DNA from: Mailhella sp.
GTDB lineage: Bacteria; Desulfobacterota; Desulfovibrionia; Desulfovibrionales; Desulfovibrionaceae
Assembly: GCA_029258655.1 (NCBI GenBank)
Contig: JARHYD010000151.1
Location: 1 to 37,443, forward strand
Length of the DNA stretch: 37,443 nt
Direction: 5' to 3'
A model generated the notes under the pieces. It was not told where the DNA came from. It ran no database searches and saw only the letters and a program-made list of their open reading frames with translations. Positions 13,663 to 21,782 of the stretch are shown one piece after another. The stretch's first letter is position 1. Each line of letters begins with the position of its first letter. A program made the translations under genes and the position numbers.

Positions 13663-16218
13663 TTATTCAAAATTAAAATCTTGCATTAAAAGTTCTTCAG
13701 CAGAATGAGATCCTGTTACATTATCTACTTGTACAGCATTAATACTATTTTCTACTGATGTTCCTACCTTAAATGGTAAAGATATTCCATCAACAACTTT
13801 GAAATAAATATTAGGAGGTCTTTCAAAATCAGTTGGTGGATATAAATTCAAAACCTTATCAGCATAATATTGATAAATAGGAAGAGCAGCACCTGTACCA
13901 GTTTCCCCTCTGCCTAAAGATTCTATTTGATCATATCCTATATATGTAGCTGTAACAAGCTCAGGAGTAAATCCAACAAACCATGCATCTACTTCATTAT
14001 TTGTTGTACCAGTTTTTCCTGCTAACGGTCTTCCAAGATATTTTAATTTTGATGCTGTACCATATTGTACAACACCTTGTAGTAACTTAGCCATAATATA
14101 AGCATTTTCTGGTGAGATAACTTCTTCCGAACGTGGTTCTTGCTCATAAAGAGTATTGCCGTAAGGACCAACAATTTTTTGCACAAAACGAGGTTCAGGT
14201 CTTTTACCTAAATTAGCAAATGCACTATAAGAGCAAGCAACATCAAGAGGAATAAGCTCTAATGCACCTAAACTTACAGCTAACGTAGGTAATGGAAAAT
14301 CCTTTCCAAGCTTCATATCTCTTGCTCTATTTAAAACTGCGTCCATACCAATTTCTTGGGCAATTCTAATAGTAGATAAATTTCGTGAACGAGCTAAAGC
14401 ACGATTAAATCGTAAAGGTCCATCAAAACCACCACCATAATTTTGTGGTCTCCAAACATTTGCTGCATTAGTATCTATAATCATAATAGGAGCATCTAAT
14501 GTCATAGAACCAGCCGTAAATCCAGCATCTAATGCAGCAGAATATACAAAGGGTTTAAAAACAGAACCTGGTTGTCTTTTTGCTTGAGTTGCTCTATTAA
14601 ATTCCTCTTCACCATACGAAAATTCATATCCACCAACAATGGCAACAACATCACCTGTTTTAGGCTCCATAGAAACCATAGCGCCTTGCACTTTAGGAAT
14701 CTGCTCTAAAGCCAAAGGAATAGTATTAGTTACAGTTAATTCTGCTTGTGTTAATGCTAACTGATAAGGATTATTTGCTTGTATTCTTTTTGCTTCTCTA
14801 TCTGTTGGTAATTTTAAAGAAACCCAAATAACATCACCAAGCTGTAAAACTTTATGAGCATCTTTAATAGAATCTGCTAAATAACGACCATTATAAGCAG
14901 GATTTGGTTTTCTAGCCCAACCCATAGTAGAAACAGAAACAAAGCCCTTATAATCTCCCAGTTTAACTATTGCACCATTTGTTGCAACATCAAGAACAAC
15001 AGCTTTTTGCCATTCGCCCTTTTTTAATTTTTCAAGATTAAAAGGATTTTGTTTAAAATAATTTTCTACGGTATCAAGAGGAATATTTTCTATTGCTCCT
15101 TCAAAGCCATGTCTTTTAGATGCTTCAAGCAAACCTTTACGCAAAGCAGCATCAGCTGCTAATTGTTGGACAGGATCCATAGAAGTATAAACAGTTAAAC
15201 CCTGTTCATACACAACATCTTCACCATATAAACCATAATCAAAGCCAAGTTCTGCTGATTTTTCTTCTGTAAAAAATTCGATTAATTGTCGTCTTACTTC
15301 TTCTAAATACCAGCCACCTTCTCTGCCCATAAAAGTAGGCATGGTTTTATATTCAAGTTTTTGATAAAAAGCCTGATCAAATTCTTGATCTGTAATCCAC
15401 CCTAAATCACGCATACGACGCAAAACGTGTTCTTGTCTTTTTTTTGCATTTTCAGGATGACGAAAAGGATTATTAGCAGATGGTGATTGTGGCAAACCTG
15501 CTATCATAGCACATTCCGCAATAGTTAATTCATTAGCGTGTTTACCAAAATAGGTACGTGCCGCTGCTTCAACCCCATAAGCATTATTACCTAAAAAAAT
15601 CTGATTTAAATAAATAGTTAAAATATCATCTTTTGATAATTGCTTTTCAAGACGATAAGCAAGAATTGCTTCTTTTAATTTACGTTCATAACTTTTTTCA
15701 GGAGTAAGCATTAAACGCTTAACTACTTGCTGAGTAATAGTACTTCCCCCTTGAGAAATACTACCAGAATGTAAATTGGCTATAAAAGCACGAAAAATCG
15801 CCTTAACATTTACGCCTGGATGTTCATAAAAAGCAGAATCTTCAACAGCTAAAAAAGCTAATGGAAGATGTTTTGTCATTTCATTCATGCCAATAACATA
15901 ACGCTTTTCACGGTAAAATTGACCAATCAAACTCCCATCACGAGCTAAAACAGTTGTAACTTGTGCAGGTTTATAATCTGCAATTTTACTAAAACTTGGT
16001 AAATCATTAATAGCCCAATAATATAAAGCAAAACCTAATACAACACTACCAAGTACGCCAAAAGTAAATAAAAACGTTATTGTTTTTATAAAACGTTTTA
16101 TTTTACTTTTCTTTTGTGTATTTTTTTTATTATCTTTATTATTTTCTTCGTTATTCGAAGTATTTTTTTTATCAGTTTCTAAAACAACATTATTTCCATT
16201 ATTTAAATCTAATGACAC
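13663..16218 (-). CDS. mrcA: Class A penicillin-binding protein 1A (glycosyltransferase/transpeptidase)
   Basis: The 851-residue protein has a charged, Asn- and Lys-rich cytoplasmic tail (1-42) and one membrane anchor (about 43-68). The GT51 domain follows, with catalytic E126 in VEDSAFYEHPG, then GGSTITQQ and YLNQIFLGNNAYG. The transpeptidase domain has the SxxK serine S552 (GSVFKPF), SRN and KTGTTNNEVDAWFVG. It polymerises and cross-links peptidoglycan at the outer face of the inner membrane. An OB-like insert between the domains, as in Gram-negative PBP1A, fits the segment from about 395 to 480. The gene starts 13 bp after gatB and shares its transcript; a GC-rich terminator follows. The N-terminal poly-charged tail is longer than in E. 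coli. Confidence 0.95.
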   Translation of the reverse strand: MSLDLNNGNNVVLETDKKNTSNNEENNKDNKKNTQKKSKIKRFIKTITFLFTFGVLGSVVLGFALYYWAINDLPSFSKIADYKPAQVTTVLARDGSLIGQFYREKRYVIGMNEMTKHLPLAFLAVEDSAFYEHPGVNVKAIFRAFIANLHSGSISQGGSTITQQVVKRLMLTPEKSYERKLKEAILAYRLEKQLSKDDILTIYLNQIFLGNNAYGVEAAARTYFGKHANELTIAECAMIAGLPQSPSANNPFRHPENAKKRQEHVLRRMRDLGWITDQEFDQAFYQKLEYKTMPTFMGREGGWYLEEVRRQLIEFFTEEKSAELGFDYGLYGEDVVYEQGLTVYTSMDPVQQLAADAALRKGLLEASKRHGFEGAIENIPLDTVENYFKQNPFNLEKLKKGEWQKAVVLDVATNGAIVKLGDYKGFVSVSTMGWARKPNPAYNGRYLADSIKDAHKVLQLGDVIWVSLKLPTDREAKRIQANNPYQLALTQAELTVTNTIPLALEQIPKVQGAMVSMEPKTGDVVAIVGGYEFSYGEEEFNRATQAKRQPGSVFKPFVYSAALDAGFTAGSMTLDAPIMIIDTNAANVWRPQNYGGGFDGPLRFNRALARSRNLSTIRIAQEIGMDAVLNRARDMKLGKDFPLPTLAVSLGALELIPLDVACSYSAFANLGKRPEPRFVQKIVGPYGNTLYEQEPRSEEVISPENAYIMAKLLQGVVQYGTASKLKYLGRPLAGKTGTTNNEVDAWFVGFTPELVTATYIGYDQIESLGRGETGTGAALPIYQYYADKVLNLYPPTDFERPPNIYFKVVDGISLPFKVGTSVENSINAVQVDNVTGSHSAEELLMQDFNFE

Positions 16219-16231
16219 GACAAAAAACCTT

Positions 16232-17671
16232 TTAGTTTGAGAGATGTTTCATTAAAAGTTCATTAACAACAGCAGGATTTGCTTTTCCTTTCATTTCTCT
16301 CATAATTTGTCCAACAAAAAAGCCCATAAGCTTTGTTTTTCCACCTTTAAAAGCTTCCACTTCTGTTGGATTTGCATGAATAACCTTTAAAACAGCTTCC
16401 TCTATTGCCCCAGTATCAGAAACTTGCACAAGTCCACGTTCTTTAACTAATGCTTCAGGCATTACTCCCCCATTAACAAGATCTGGGAAAATATCTGTTG
16501 CTATTTTAAAGCTAATCAAACCATTATCAATAATTTTTACTAACTCTGCCAAAGCTTCTGGTTGAATAGCAAGTTTTCCATCTTGTCCCTCAGCAATACG
16601 CTGATTCATTTCACGAAGTAATGGACCTAAAATAAGATTTGCTATTTTCTTTGGTTCATTATAAATTTTAACTGATTTTTCAAGTAATTGTGTCAAATAT
16701 GGATCAAATGCAATAAGTTCTGACTCTGACTCTGCTATTTGCCATTCACGTTGAAAACGCGTTTTTCTTTCAGCAGGAAGTTCTGGCATTTGTGATTTCC
16801 ATAAAGCCAATTCTTCATCACTTATGCACACAGGGAGTAAATCTGGATCAGGAAAATAACGATAATCTTCTGCATCTTCCTTACTACGCATTGCAAGTGT
16901 TATATTTTTTACACTATCATATAAACGTGTTTCTTGACGAACTTTACCACCATCTAAAATAACATCTTCTTGACGGCCAATTTCATACTCAATAGCTTTT
17001 TGCACATGACGGAAAGAATTTAAATTTTTAAGTTCCGTTCTTGTACCAAATTCTTTTTGCCCACGTGGACGAATTGAAACGTTTGCATCACAACGAAAAC
17101 TTCCTTCTTCCATATTTCCATTAGTAACACCAAGATTAACAACGATTGCGTGCAAAGCTTTAAGATAAGCAACAGCTTCTTCTGCACTACGCATATCAGG
17201 CTCACTTACAATTTCAATAAGTGGTGTTCCTGCTCTATTTAAATCAACAAAACTTTGATTTTCTGTTGTTGAATGAATATTTTTACCTGCATCATCTTCT
17301 AAATGGATACGCGTAATACCTATACGTTTTTTTTCATTATTTACAGTAATATCTAAATATCCATGTTCACACAAAGGTAAATCATATTGTGAAATTTGAT
17401 AATCCTTTGGCATATCAGGATAAAAATAATTTTTACGAGCAAAAATAGATTTTTGATTAATAGTTGCATTAATAGCTAAAGCTGTTCTTGTTGCATATTC
17501 CACAGCTTTCTTATTAAGCACAGGTAAAACACCCGGCATACCAGAACATACTTCACATACATTACTATTAGGTGCATCTCCAAACGAATTTGGACAAGAA
17601 CAAAAAAGCTTACTTTCTGTATCTAAATGCACATGGACTTCAAGACCAATAACAACTTCAAAATCTGCCAT
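16232..17671 (-). CDS. gatB: Aspartyl/glutamyl-tRNA(Asn/Gln) amidotransferase subunit B
   Basis: The 479-residue protein is full-length GatB. It opens with [20 protein letters not shown], has a zinc-binding cysteine set (C24, C26, C39, C42), and carries the family motifs [29 protein letters not shown] and [11 protein letters not shown]. The C-terminal YqeY-like tRNA-binding tail is present. GatB phosphorylates misacylated Glu-tRNA(Gln) or Asp-tRNA(Asn) within the GatCAB complex, and GatA supplies ammonia. gatA and gatC are elsewhere. The start is ATG 17671 with a strong AGGAG site. It is first in a gatB-mrcA operon, with a promoter at 17717-17745. Confidence 0.97.
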   Translation of the reverse strand: MADFEVVIGLEVHVHLDTESKLFCSCPNSFGDAPNSNVCEVCSGMPGVLPVLNKKAVEYATRTALAINATINQKSIFARKNYFYPDMPKDYQISQYDLPLCEHGYLDITVNNEKKRIGITRIHLEDDAGKNIHSTTENQSFVDLNRAGTPLIEIVSEPDMRSAEEAVAYLKALHAIVVNLGVTNGNMEEGSFRCDANVSIRPRGQKEFGTRTELKNLNSFRHVQKAIEYEIGRQEDVILDGGKVRQETRLYDSVKNITLAMRSKEDAEDYRYFPDPDLLPVCISDEELALWKSQMPELPAERKTRFQREWQIAESESELIAFDPYLTQLLEKSVKIYNEPKKIANLILGPLLREMNQRIAEGQDGKLAIQPEALAELVKIIDNGLISFKIATDIFPDLVNGGVMPEALVKERGLVQVSDTGAIEEAVLKVIHANPTEVEAFKGGKTKLMGFFVGQIMREMKGKANPAVVNELLMKHLSN

Positions 17672-17716
17672 ATATTTATACTCCTAATAATCCAGTATTA
17701 TTATTTGAAAAAAATA

Positions 17717-17745
17717 TCTATAACATAATCTTTTTCGACCCTCAA
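17717..17745 (-). promoter_or_regulatory. Probable promoter of the gatB-mrcA operon
   Basis: On the minus strand TTGAGG (17745-17740) and TATAGA (17722-17717) are 17 bp apart, about 45 bp upstream of the gatB start codon. Confidence 0.5.
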
Positions 17746-17841
17746 GCAAAAGCAAGTAAGAAAATTTTTATAAAAAGAATTTTCTTCTTATTTTTGAGAG
17801 TAGTTCTCATATAGTACACTATAATAAATTTTTAACGTTAT

Positions 17842-18107
17842 TAGAGTGTTTTTCTAAATTAATTATTTTATTTTTTTCTTTGGGGGAAATGATTTCCCCC
17901 AAGCCCCCTCAATTAGGTAAGTTTATTGAAATATAAATTTTAATAAACTTACCTATTTTAACATATTAATAAAAGTCTTTTTTCTTAAAAAAAGTTATTT
18001 ATTTTGTATATTGAATATAAATATTTTCTAGCACTACTACATTGAAATTTTTTGATTTTCATTAATTAAAAAATAAAACTTAATTATAACTAATTTGGAA
18101 ACACTCT
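17842..18107. repeat. MITE-like inverted-repeat element
   Basis: It begins TA-GAGTGTTTTTCTAAATTAAT and ends TAATTTGGAAACACTCT (18107), so the terminal repeats are inverted with a few mismatches. The first 45 bp match the left end of the 27195-27464 element, including the TATTTTATTTTTTTCTTT tract. It contains a perfect palindrome, GGGGGAAATGATTTCCCCC (17882-17900), that recurs near 21030. There is no coding potential. With the next element it fills the stretch between gatB and the gene at 18354. Confidence 0.6.
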
Positions 18108-18109
18108 TT

Positions 18110-18255
18110 TAGAGGGTATTTCTGAATTTTTACAATATTAATTTATTAAAATAAGTATAAATTAAGTTCCCCCATACTTATTAATTTATTTTCAATTTTT
18201 CTTATAATTCGCTTTATAAAACAATATCTAACTCATTTTATTAAAAACACACCTA
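18110..18255. repeat. Short, diverged inverted-repeat element
   Basis: TA-GAGGGTATTTCTGAAT at 18110 and AAAAACACACC-TA ending at 18255 are related to the family ends but mismatched. It abuts the preceding element with two bases between, which suggests tandem insertion into a similar target. There is no open frame. Confidence 0.4.
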
Positions 18256-18353
18256 GTCTAATAATACTTACTATATAAAAATTTAATTGACAATATATAT
18301 ATATATAAGGTAGCAACTTTCATATTATATATTTATTAATAGTTGGAAAATAT

Positions 18354-20690
18354 ATGAGTAAAGTAATACCATTCTTTCTATTTTGTATTGGGCTATCTCT
18401 TATTATAAAAAAATCAACAAAATTACAATTCTCAACAATGATTGCAATTTTTTTATGGTATGAAATTGAAACATTCTGTTTCGTCAAACCATACAAAGAA
18501 TTTACCTTATTACTTGCTGCTATATTAATGACAGTTACATTCATTATCCCTCAAAATAAAATAGGAAAAGCATTATCCATTATTTATTCTATCGGCTTAA
18601 TTTTTCTTGCAATATATTTAGGTTGTCTATTAAACTATTTTACAAATTTTGGTGAATTTGGATATGAACAATTATTAGGAATAATGCAAACTAATTTCAA
18701 AGAACTATTTGAAAATACAACAAGTTTTCTTGACTGGAAAGCATTTTTATACTCTATTGTAATTATTTTTATTATTTTTATTCCATTTCTATTTCCTAAA
18801 AAATATATTAATCTTATTGATAAATTATTTAATAAATATGTACTAATAAAATATGCTTTATTATTATTTCTTATTATTCCAATTTTATTTTTAATAAAAC
18901 AAGATACATTAATTATAACACATCGACTCTATGATTTATTTTTATTAAATAAAAATTATAAAGAAACATTAAATAATAGAATAAAACCACAATTAAAATT
19001 CTCTAATATAGCAAAAGATATGAATATAATTCTAGTTATTGGAGAATCTGCTACTAAATCACATATGAGTGCTTATGGATATTATAGAAATACAACCCCA
19101 TGGCTTAATCAAGAAATTCAAAAAGGCAATATTATTTTATTTGAAAATGCATTTTCTTGCCATAGCCATACAGATTTAACAATTCCTTATATATTAAGTG
19201 AATTAAATCAAACTAACTTGGGTAATTTATCAAATTCTACTACAATTATTAATAAACTTGCAAGTAAAGGTTATGAAACATGGTGGATTTCTAATCAAGA
19301 AAAACAAGGTATTTATACAACTAACTTTACTCAATTTGCTTTAGAAGCTCAAAATATATATTTCTCTAGAAGCACAGAATTAAATCAAACCCAATATGAT
19401 ACCATACTATTACCACATATTAAAAATGCAATTAATAAAAAAAATACTCAACAAAATAATACAGGTAAATTTATCATTATACATTTACAAGGAAGTCATG
19501 GAGCATACCATCATAGATATCCTAACTCCTTTACCCCTCATCTTGAAAACTATGGTACAAACTACTGGGGAAATAGTGATATAGAAAAACTTTCACGAAT
19601 TAATGCATACGATCATAGTATAGCATATACTGATTACTTCCTATCAGAATTAATTAAAAATATTCCTAATAATCAAAAAACAATTTTAATTTATTTAAGT
19701 GATCATGGTGAAAGTACTATAATTCCATATTACCATGATTCATCACATGAACTACATTACAATATTTTTGCAATTCCTCTTTTTATATGGAGTACAAATA
19801 CTTTTAAAAATGAATACCCTAATATACTAGAAACATTACAAAATATTTCTCATCGCTATATAACAAATGATAAAATTTATGATTTAATATCTTTTATAGA
19901 ATCAGGACAAGGGGATTTAAATCATATCACTCATAATACAAAACATGAAACTCTTATACGCTATGGACAGTATTCAGTAGATAATTTAACTTGGTATGAA
20001 ACAGAAAAAAAAATTAAAAGACTGAAAAAAATTACTAATAAAAACATACTATTACATAGAGTAAACTCTTTAGAAAAATTACGTATTGCAGAACATTGTG
20101 GCTTTGATGGAATAGAAATTGATCTTATATTTGACGAAACTCAAAAAAAACTTTTTATTGGTCATGATGAAATAAATAATAAATTATCACTTGAAAAATT
20201 TTTACAGCAAATGAAAAATTGGCAATACAAAAAAATTTGGTTAGACATTAAAAATGTCAATAAAAAAAATGCAAAAAACATACTTTACTACTTAGAAAAA
20301 ATAAATAATATATATCAATTTAAAAAGAAATGTATTGTTGAAACATCATCTTTAGAAAATATTTATTCTTTATTTAAAGATAATGATTGGTTTATTTCTT
20401 ATTATATTCCTACACAAAACAAAGAAAAAATTAATCAACTATGTGATAATATAGGAATAATAAAAGATAATTATAAACCTTCTGGATTAAGTTTTGATCT
20501 TGAAACATATGACCTAACCCAAAAAATTTGTCCTAAAATATATAATAATATTCCAATAAATACATGGATATTAATCAATGATATTAATGAAAAAAATACC
20601 ATAACTTCTCACCTTTTTACTCATTCAATTTTTATGCATCACTTATTAGACTCTATTATTATTCCAATGCCTACCGAAGCAGATATATAA
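18354..20690 (+). CDS. Phosphoethanolamine-transferase-like enzyme fused to a GDPD-like domain
   Basis: The 778-residue protein has about five membrane segments (1-185). A periplasmic alkaline-phosphatase-superfamily domain follows, with VIGESATKSHMSAYGYYR (metal ligand E231), the nucleophile candidate T273 in SHTDLTIP, LQGSHGAYHHRYP and the metal site SDHGE (450-453). These are marks of lipid A or core phosphoethanolamine transferases (EptA/CptA group). From about 560 to 778 an extra domain follows, with HR (568-569), EID (588-590) and GHDE (603-606). That is the residue pattern of glycerophosphodiester phosphodiesterases. By topology the extra domain would also be periplasmic. The first module probably transfers phosphoethanolamine from phosphatidylethanolamine to a surface glycan; the role of the second is unknown. 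The start is ATG 18354 behind TTGGAAAATAT. It is flanked by repeat elements. Confidence 0.8.
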   Translation: MSKVIPFFLFCIGLSLIIKKSTKLQFSTMIAIFLWYEIETFCFVKPYKEFTLLLAAILMTVTFIIPQNKIGKALSIIYSIGLIFLAIYLGCLLNYFTNFGEFGYEQLLGIMQTNFKELFENTTSFLDWKAFLYSIVIIFIIFIPFLFPKKYINLIDKLFNKYVLIKYALLLFLIIPILFLIKQDTLIITHRLYDLFLLNKNYKETLNNRIKPQLKFSNIAKDMNIILVIGESATKSHMSAYGYYRNTTPWLNQEIQKGNIILFENAFSCHSHTDLTIPYILSELNQTNLGNLSNSTTIINKLASKGYETWWISNQEKQGIYTTNFTQFALEAQNIYFSRSTELNQTQYDTILLPHIKNAINKKNTQQNNTGKFIIIHLQGSHGAYHHRYPNSFTPHLENYGTNYWGNSDIEKLSRINAYDHSIAYTDYFLSELIKNIPNNQKTILIYLSDHGESTIIPYYHDSSHELHYNIFAIPLFIWSTNTFKNEYPNILETLQNISHRYITNDKIYDLISFIESGQGDLNHITHNTKHETLIRYGQYSVDNLTWYETEKKIKRLKKITNKNILLHRVNSLEKLRIAEHCGFDGIEIDLIFDETQKKLFIGHDEINNKLSLEKFLQQMKNWQYKKIWLDIKNVNKKNAKNILYYLEKINNIYQFKKKCIVETSSLENIYSLFKDNDWFISYYIPTQNKEKINQLCDNIGIIKDNYKPSGLSFDLETYDLTQKICPKIYNNIPINTWILINDINEKNTITSHLFTHSIFMHHLLDSIIIPMPTEADI

Positions 20691-20839
20691 TCTATGCTAT
20701 AACTAAGAATAATTATTTATTTTTTACAAAATTATAGATGTACAATGTTGCTACACTGATAATTTATTATAATATTACATATTATTCATATAAATAGCTT
20801 TTTCTTGTTTTATACAATACCTCCTAATATTACACTCTT

Positions 20840-20965
20840 TCAATAAATCGCTTTGCTCCTCACTTCCAGAGAGTGAAACTTTTTAAATCAGTAACTTTTA
20901 AAGATACTTTGTTTTACAATCTTAATTTGTTAAAGTAAGTATAACTAATTTGAAAACATACCCTA
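20840..20965. repeat. Truncated copy of the MITE-like repeat (right half)
   Basis: AGAGAGTGAAACTTTTTAAA through TTTTGTTTTACAATC to AATTTGAAAACATACCC-TA (20965) matches the right half of the 27195-27464 element and, inverted, the left half of 9449-9964. The hairpin core module is present just to the left (20832-20885). No left terminal repeat is seen, so the copy is partial. It takes up much of the 20691-21056 stretch between the convergent transferase and nrdG genes. The part before it (20691-20830) is AT-rich with nothing recognised. Confidence 0.6.
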
Positions 20966-20970
20966 ATTTA

Positions 20971-21014
20971 AACCAAAAACTCTCTTTGAATATTTTCAAA
21001 GAGAGTTTTTGGTT
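20971..21014. terminator. Bidirectional hairpin terminator between convergent genes
   Basis: A perfect 20-bp inverted repeat, AACCAAAAACTCTCTTTGAA and its complement, encloses a 4-nt loop (TATT). Each arm ends in a run of five T residues on its own strand (AGAGAGTTTTTGG). It lies after the plus-strand transferase gene and after the minus-strand nrdDG operon and can serve both. Confidence 0.8.
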
Positions 21015-21025
21015 ATTGAGGGGGG

Positions 21026-21047
21026 GTGGGGGAAATCATTTCCCCCA
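21026..21047. repeat. GC-rich palindrome shared with other intergenic repeats
   Basis: TGGGGGAAATCATTTCCCCCA is a near-perfect palindrome 10 bp beyond the nrdG stop. It closely matches GGGGGAAATGATTTCCCCC at 17882-17900 and a decayed version near 27288-27300. In the minus direction it is followed by more G/C and then the terminator. Confidence 0.5.
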
Positions 21048-21056
21048 CAAAAAAAA

Positions 21057-21611
21057 TTATAAAATATCTTTCCAAGGATTATTAATAGCTAATTCATATA
21101 ATTCTTGATTAGAACTACCCACAAAAGGTTTTTCTACTGTTTTTAATTCTACCACAAAACGTCCTGTAATAACTAGATCTGCGTACATTAAAATTTCTTG
21201 CCGAATTTTTTTCTTTTGTTCAGTAACAGCAAGTAATTCATCTACTTCATGTCCTGTATAAATAGTAATATGTCGTCCTTTTGCTTTACAAACTTTTGCT
21301 AATACACAAAGAGCTTGCTCTTGCAAAAATGGTTCGCCACCAGAAAAAGTAACACCACTTGCGAGTTTACTTTCATATATTTCTTGATAAACTTCTAAGG
21401 CTGTTACAGTTTTTCCTGCTTTTTTATCATGGGTTGTTTTATTATGACACCCTTTACAATGAAAATCACAGCCTTGAAAAAAAACAACAGTTCGCACTCC
21501 TGGACCATCAACAACACTTTCATGCTGATACCCTGCAAGCTGAACTGTTGTATTTTTTAGAAGTTGTATTTCATCAGTAGATAAATCAAATCCTAATGTC
21601 TGCATGAGCAT
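21057..21611 (-). CDS. nrdG: Anaerobic ribonucleotide reductase activating enzyme (radical SAM)
   Basis: The 184-residue radical SAM protein has the cluster motif C48-x3-C52-x2-C55 (GCDFHCKGCHN), preceded by DGPGVRTVVFFQGC. The SAM-binding TFSGGEPFLQ and YTGHEVDEL follow. NrdG uses a 4Fe-4S cluster and SAM to place the stable glycyl radical on the class III reductase under anaerobic conditions. Two start codons are close: ATG 21611 and ATG 21605, both overlapping the end of the small glycyl-radical gene, so translation is likely coupled. The N-terminal extension of about 25 residues before AGYQHES is longer than in E. coli. It is the last gene of the nrdD operon. Confidence 0.94.
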   Translation of the reverse strand: MLMQTLGFDLSTDEIQLLKNTTVQLAGYQHESVVDGPGVRTVVFFQGCDFHCKGCHNKTTHDKKAGKTVTALEVYQEIYESKLASGVTFSGGEPFLQEQALCVLAKVCKAKGRHITIYTGHEVDELLAVTEQKKKIRQEILMYADLVITGRFVVELKTVEKPFVGSSNQELYELAINNPWKDIL

Positions 21612-21769
21612 TCTTTATCAGTAAAGTGCTTAACACGATCAGCTTCTTCTGCACGTTTTGCATCATTCCATCTATCCATATCACCAACTAAATATCCAGT
21701 AATACGACGTATTCTTGAAAAAGAAACTCCTTCACCAATACGTTCTTCAGTAGCAATTTGTTCTTGCAT
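21593..21769 (-). CDS. Separate glycyl-radical subunit of the class III ribonucleotide reductase, 58 aa
   Basis: The 58-residue protein contains SRIRRITGYLVGDMDRWNDA followed by KRAEEADRVKH, which is the glycyl-radical motif normally found at the very C-terminus of NrdD. G25 is the expected radical site. The C-terminal ECSCRH adds two cysteines. It has its own strong AGGAG ribosome site, 6 nt before ATG 21769, and an in-frame TAA (21772-21770) immediately before the ATG. It lies in a different frame from nrdD. It is therefore translated separately rather than as an extension. It sits 13 bp after nrdD and overlaps nrdG. I infer that it docks onto NrdD after activation by NrdG. Confidence 0.85.
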   Translation of the reverse strand: MQEQIATEERIGEGVSFSRIRRITGYLVGDMDRWNDAKRAEEADRVKHFTDKECSCRH

Positions 21770-21782
21770 TATTTATTCTCCT

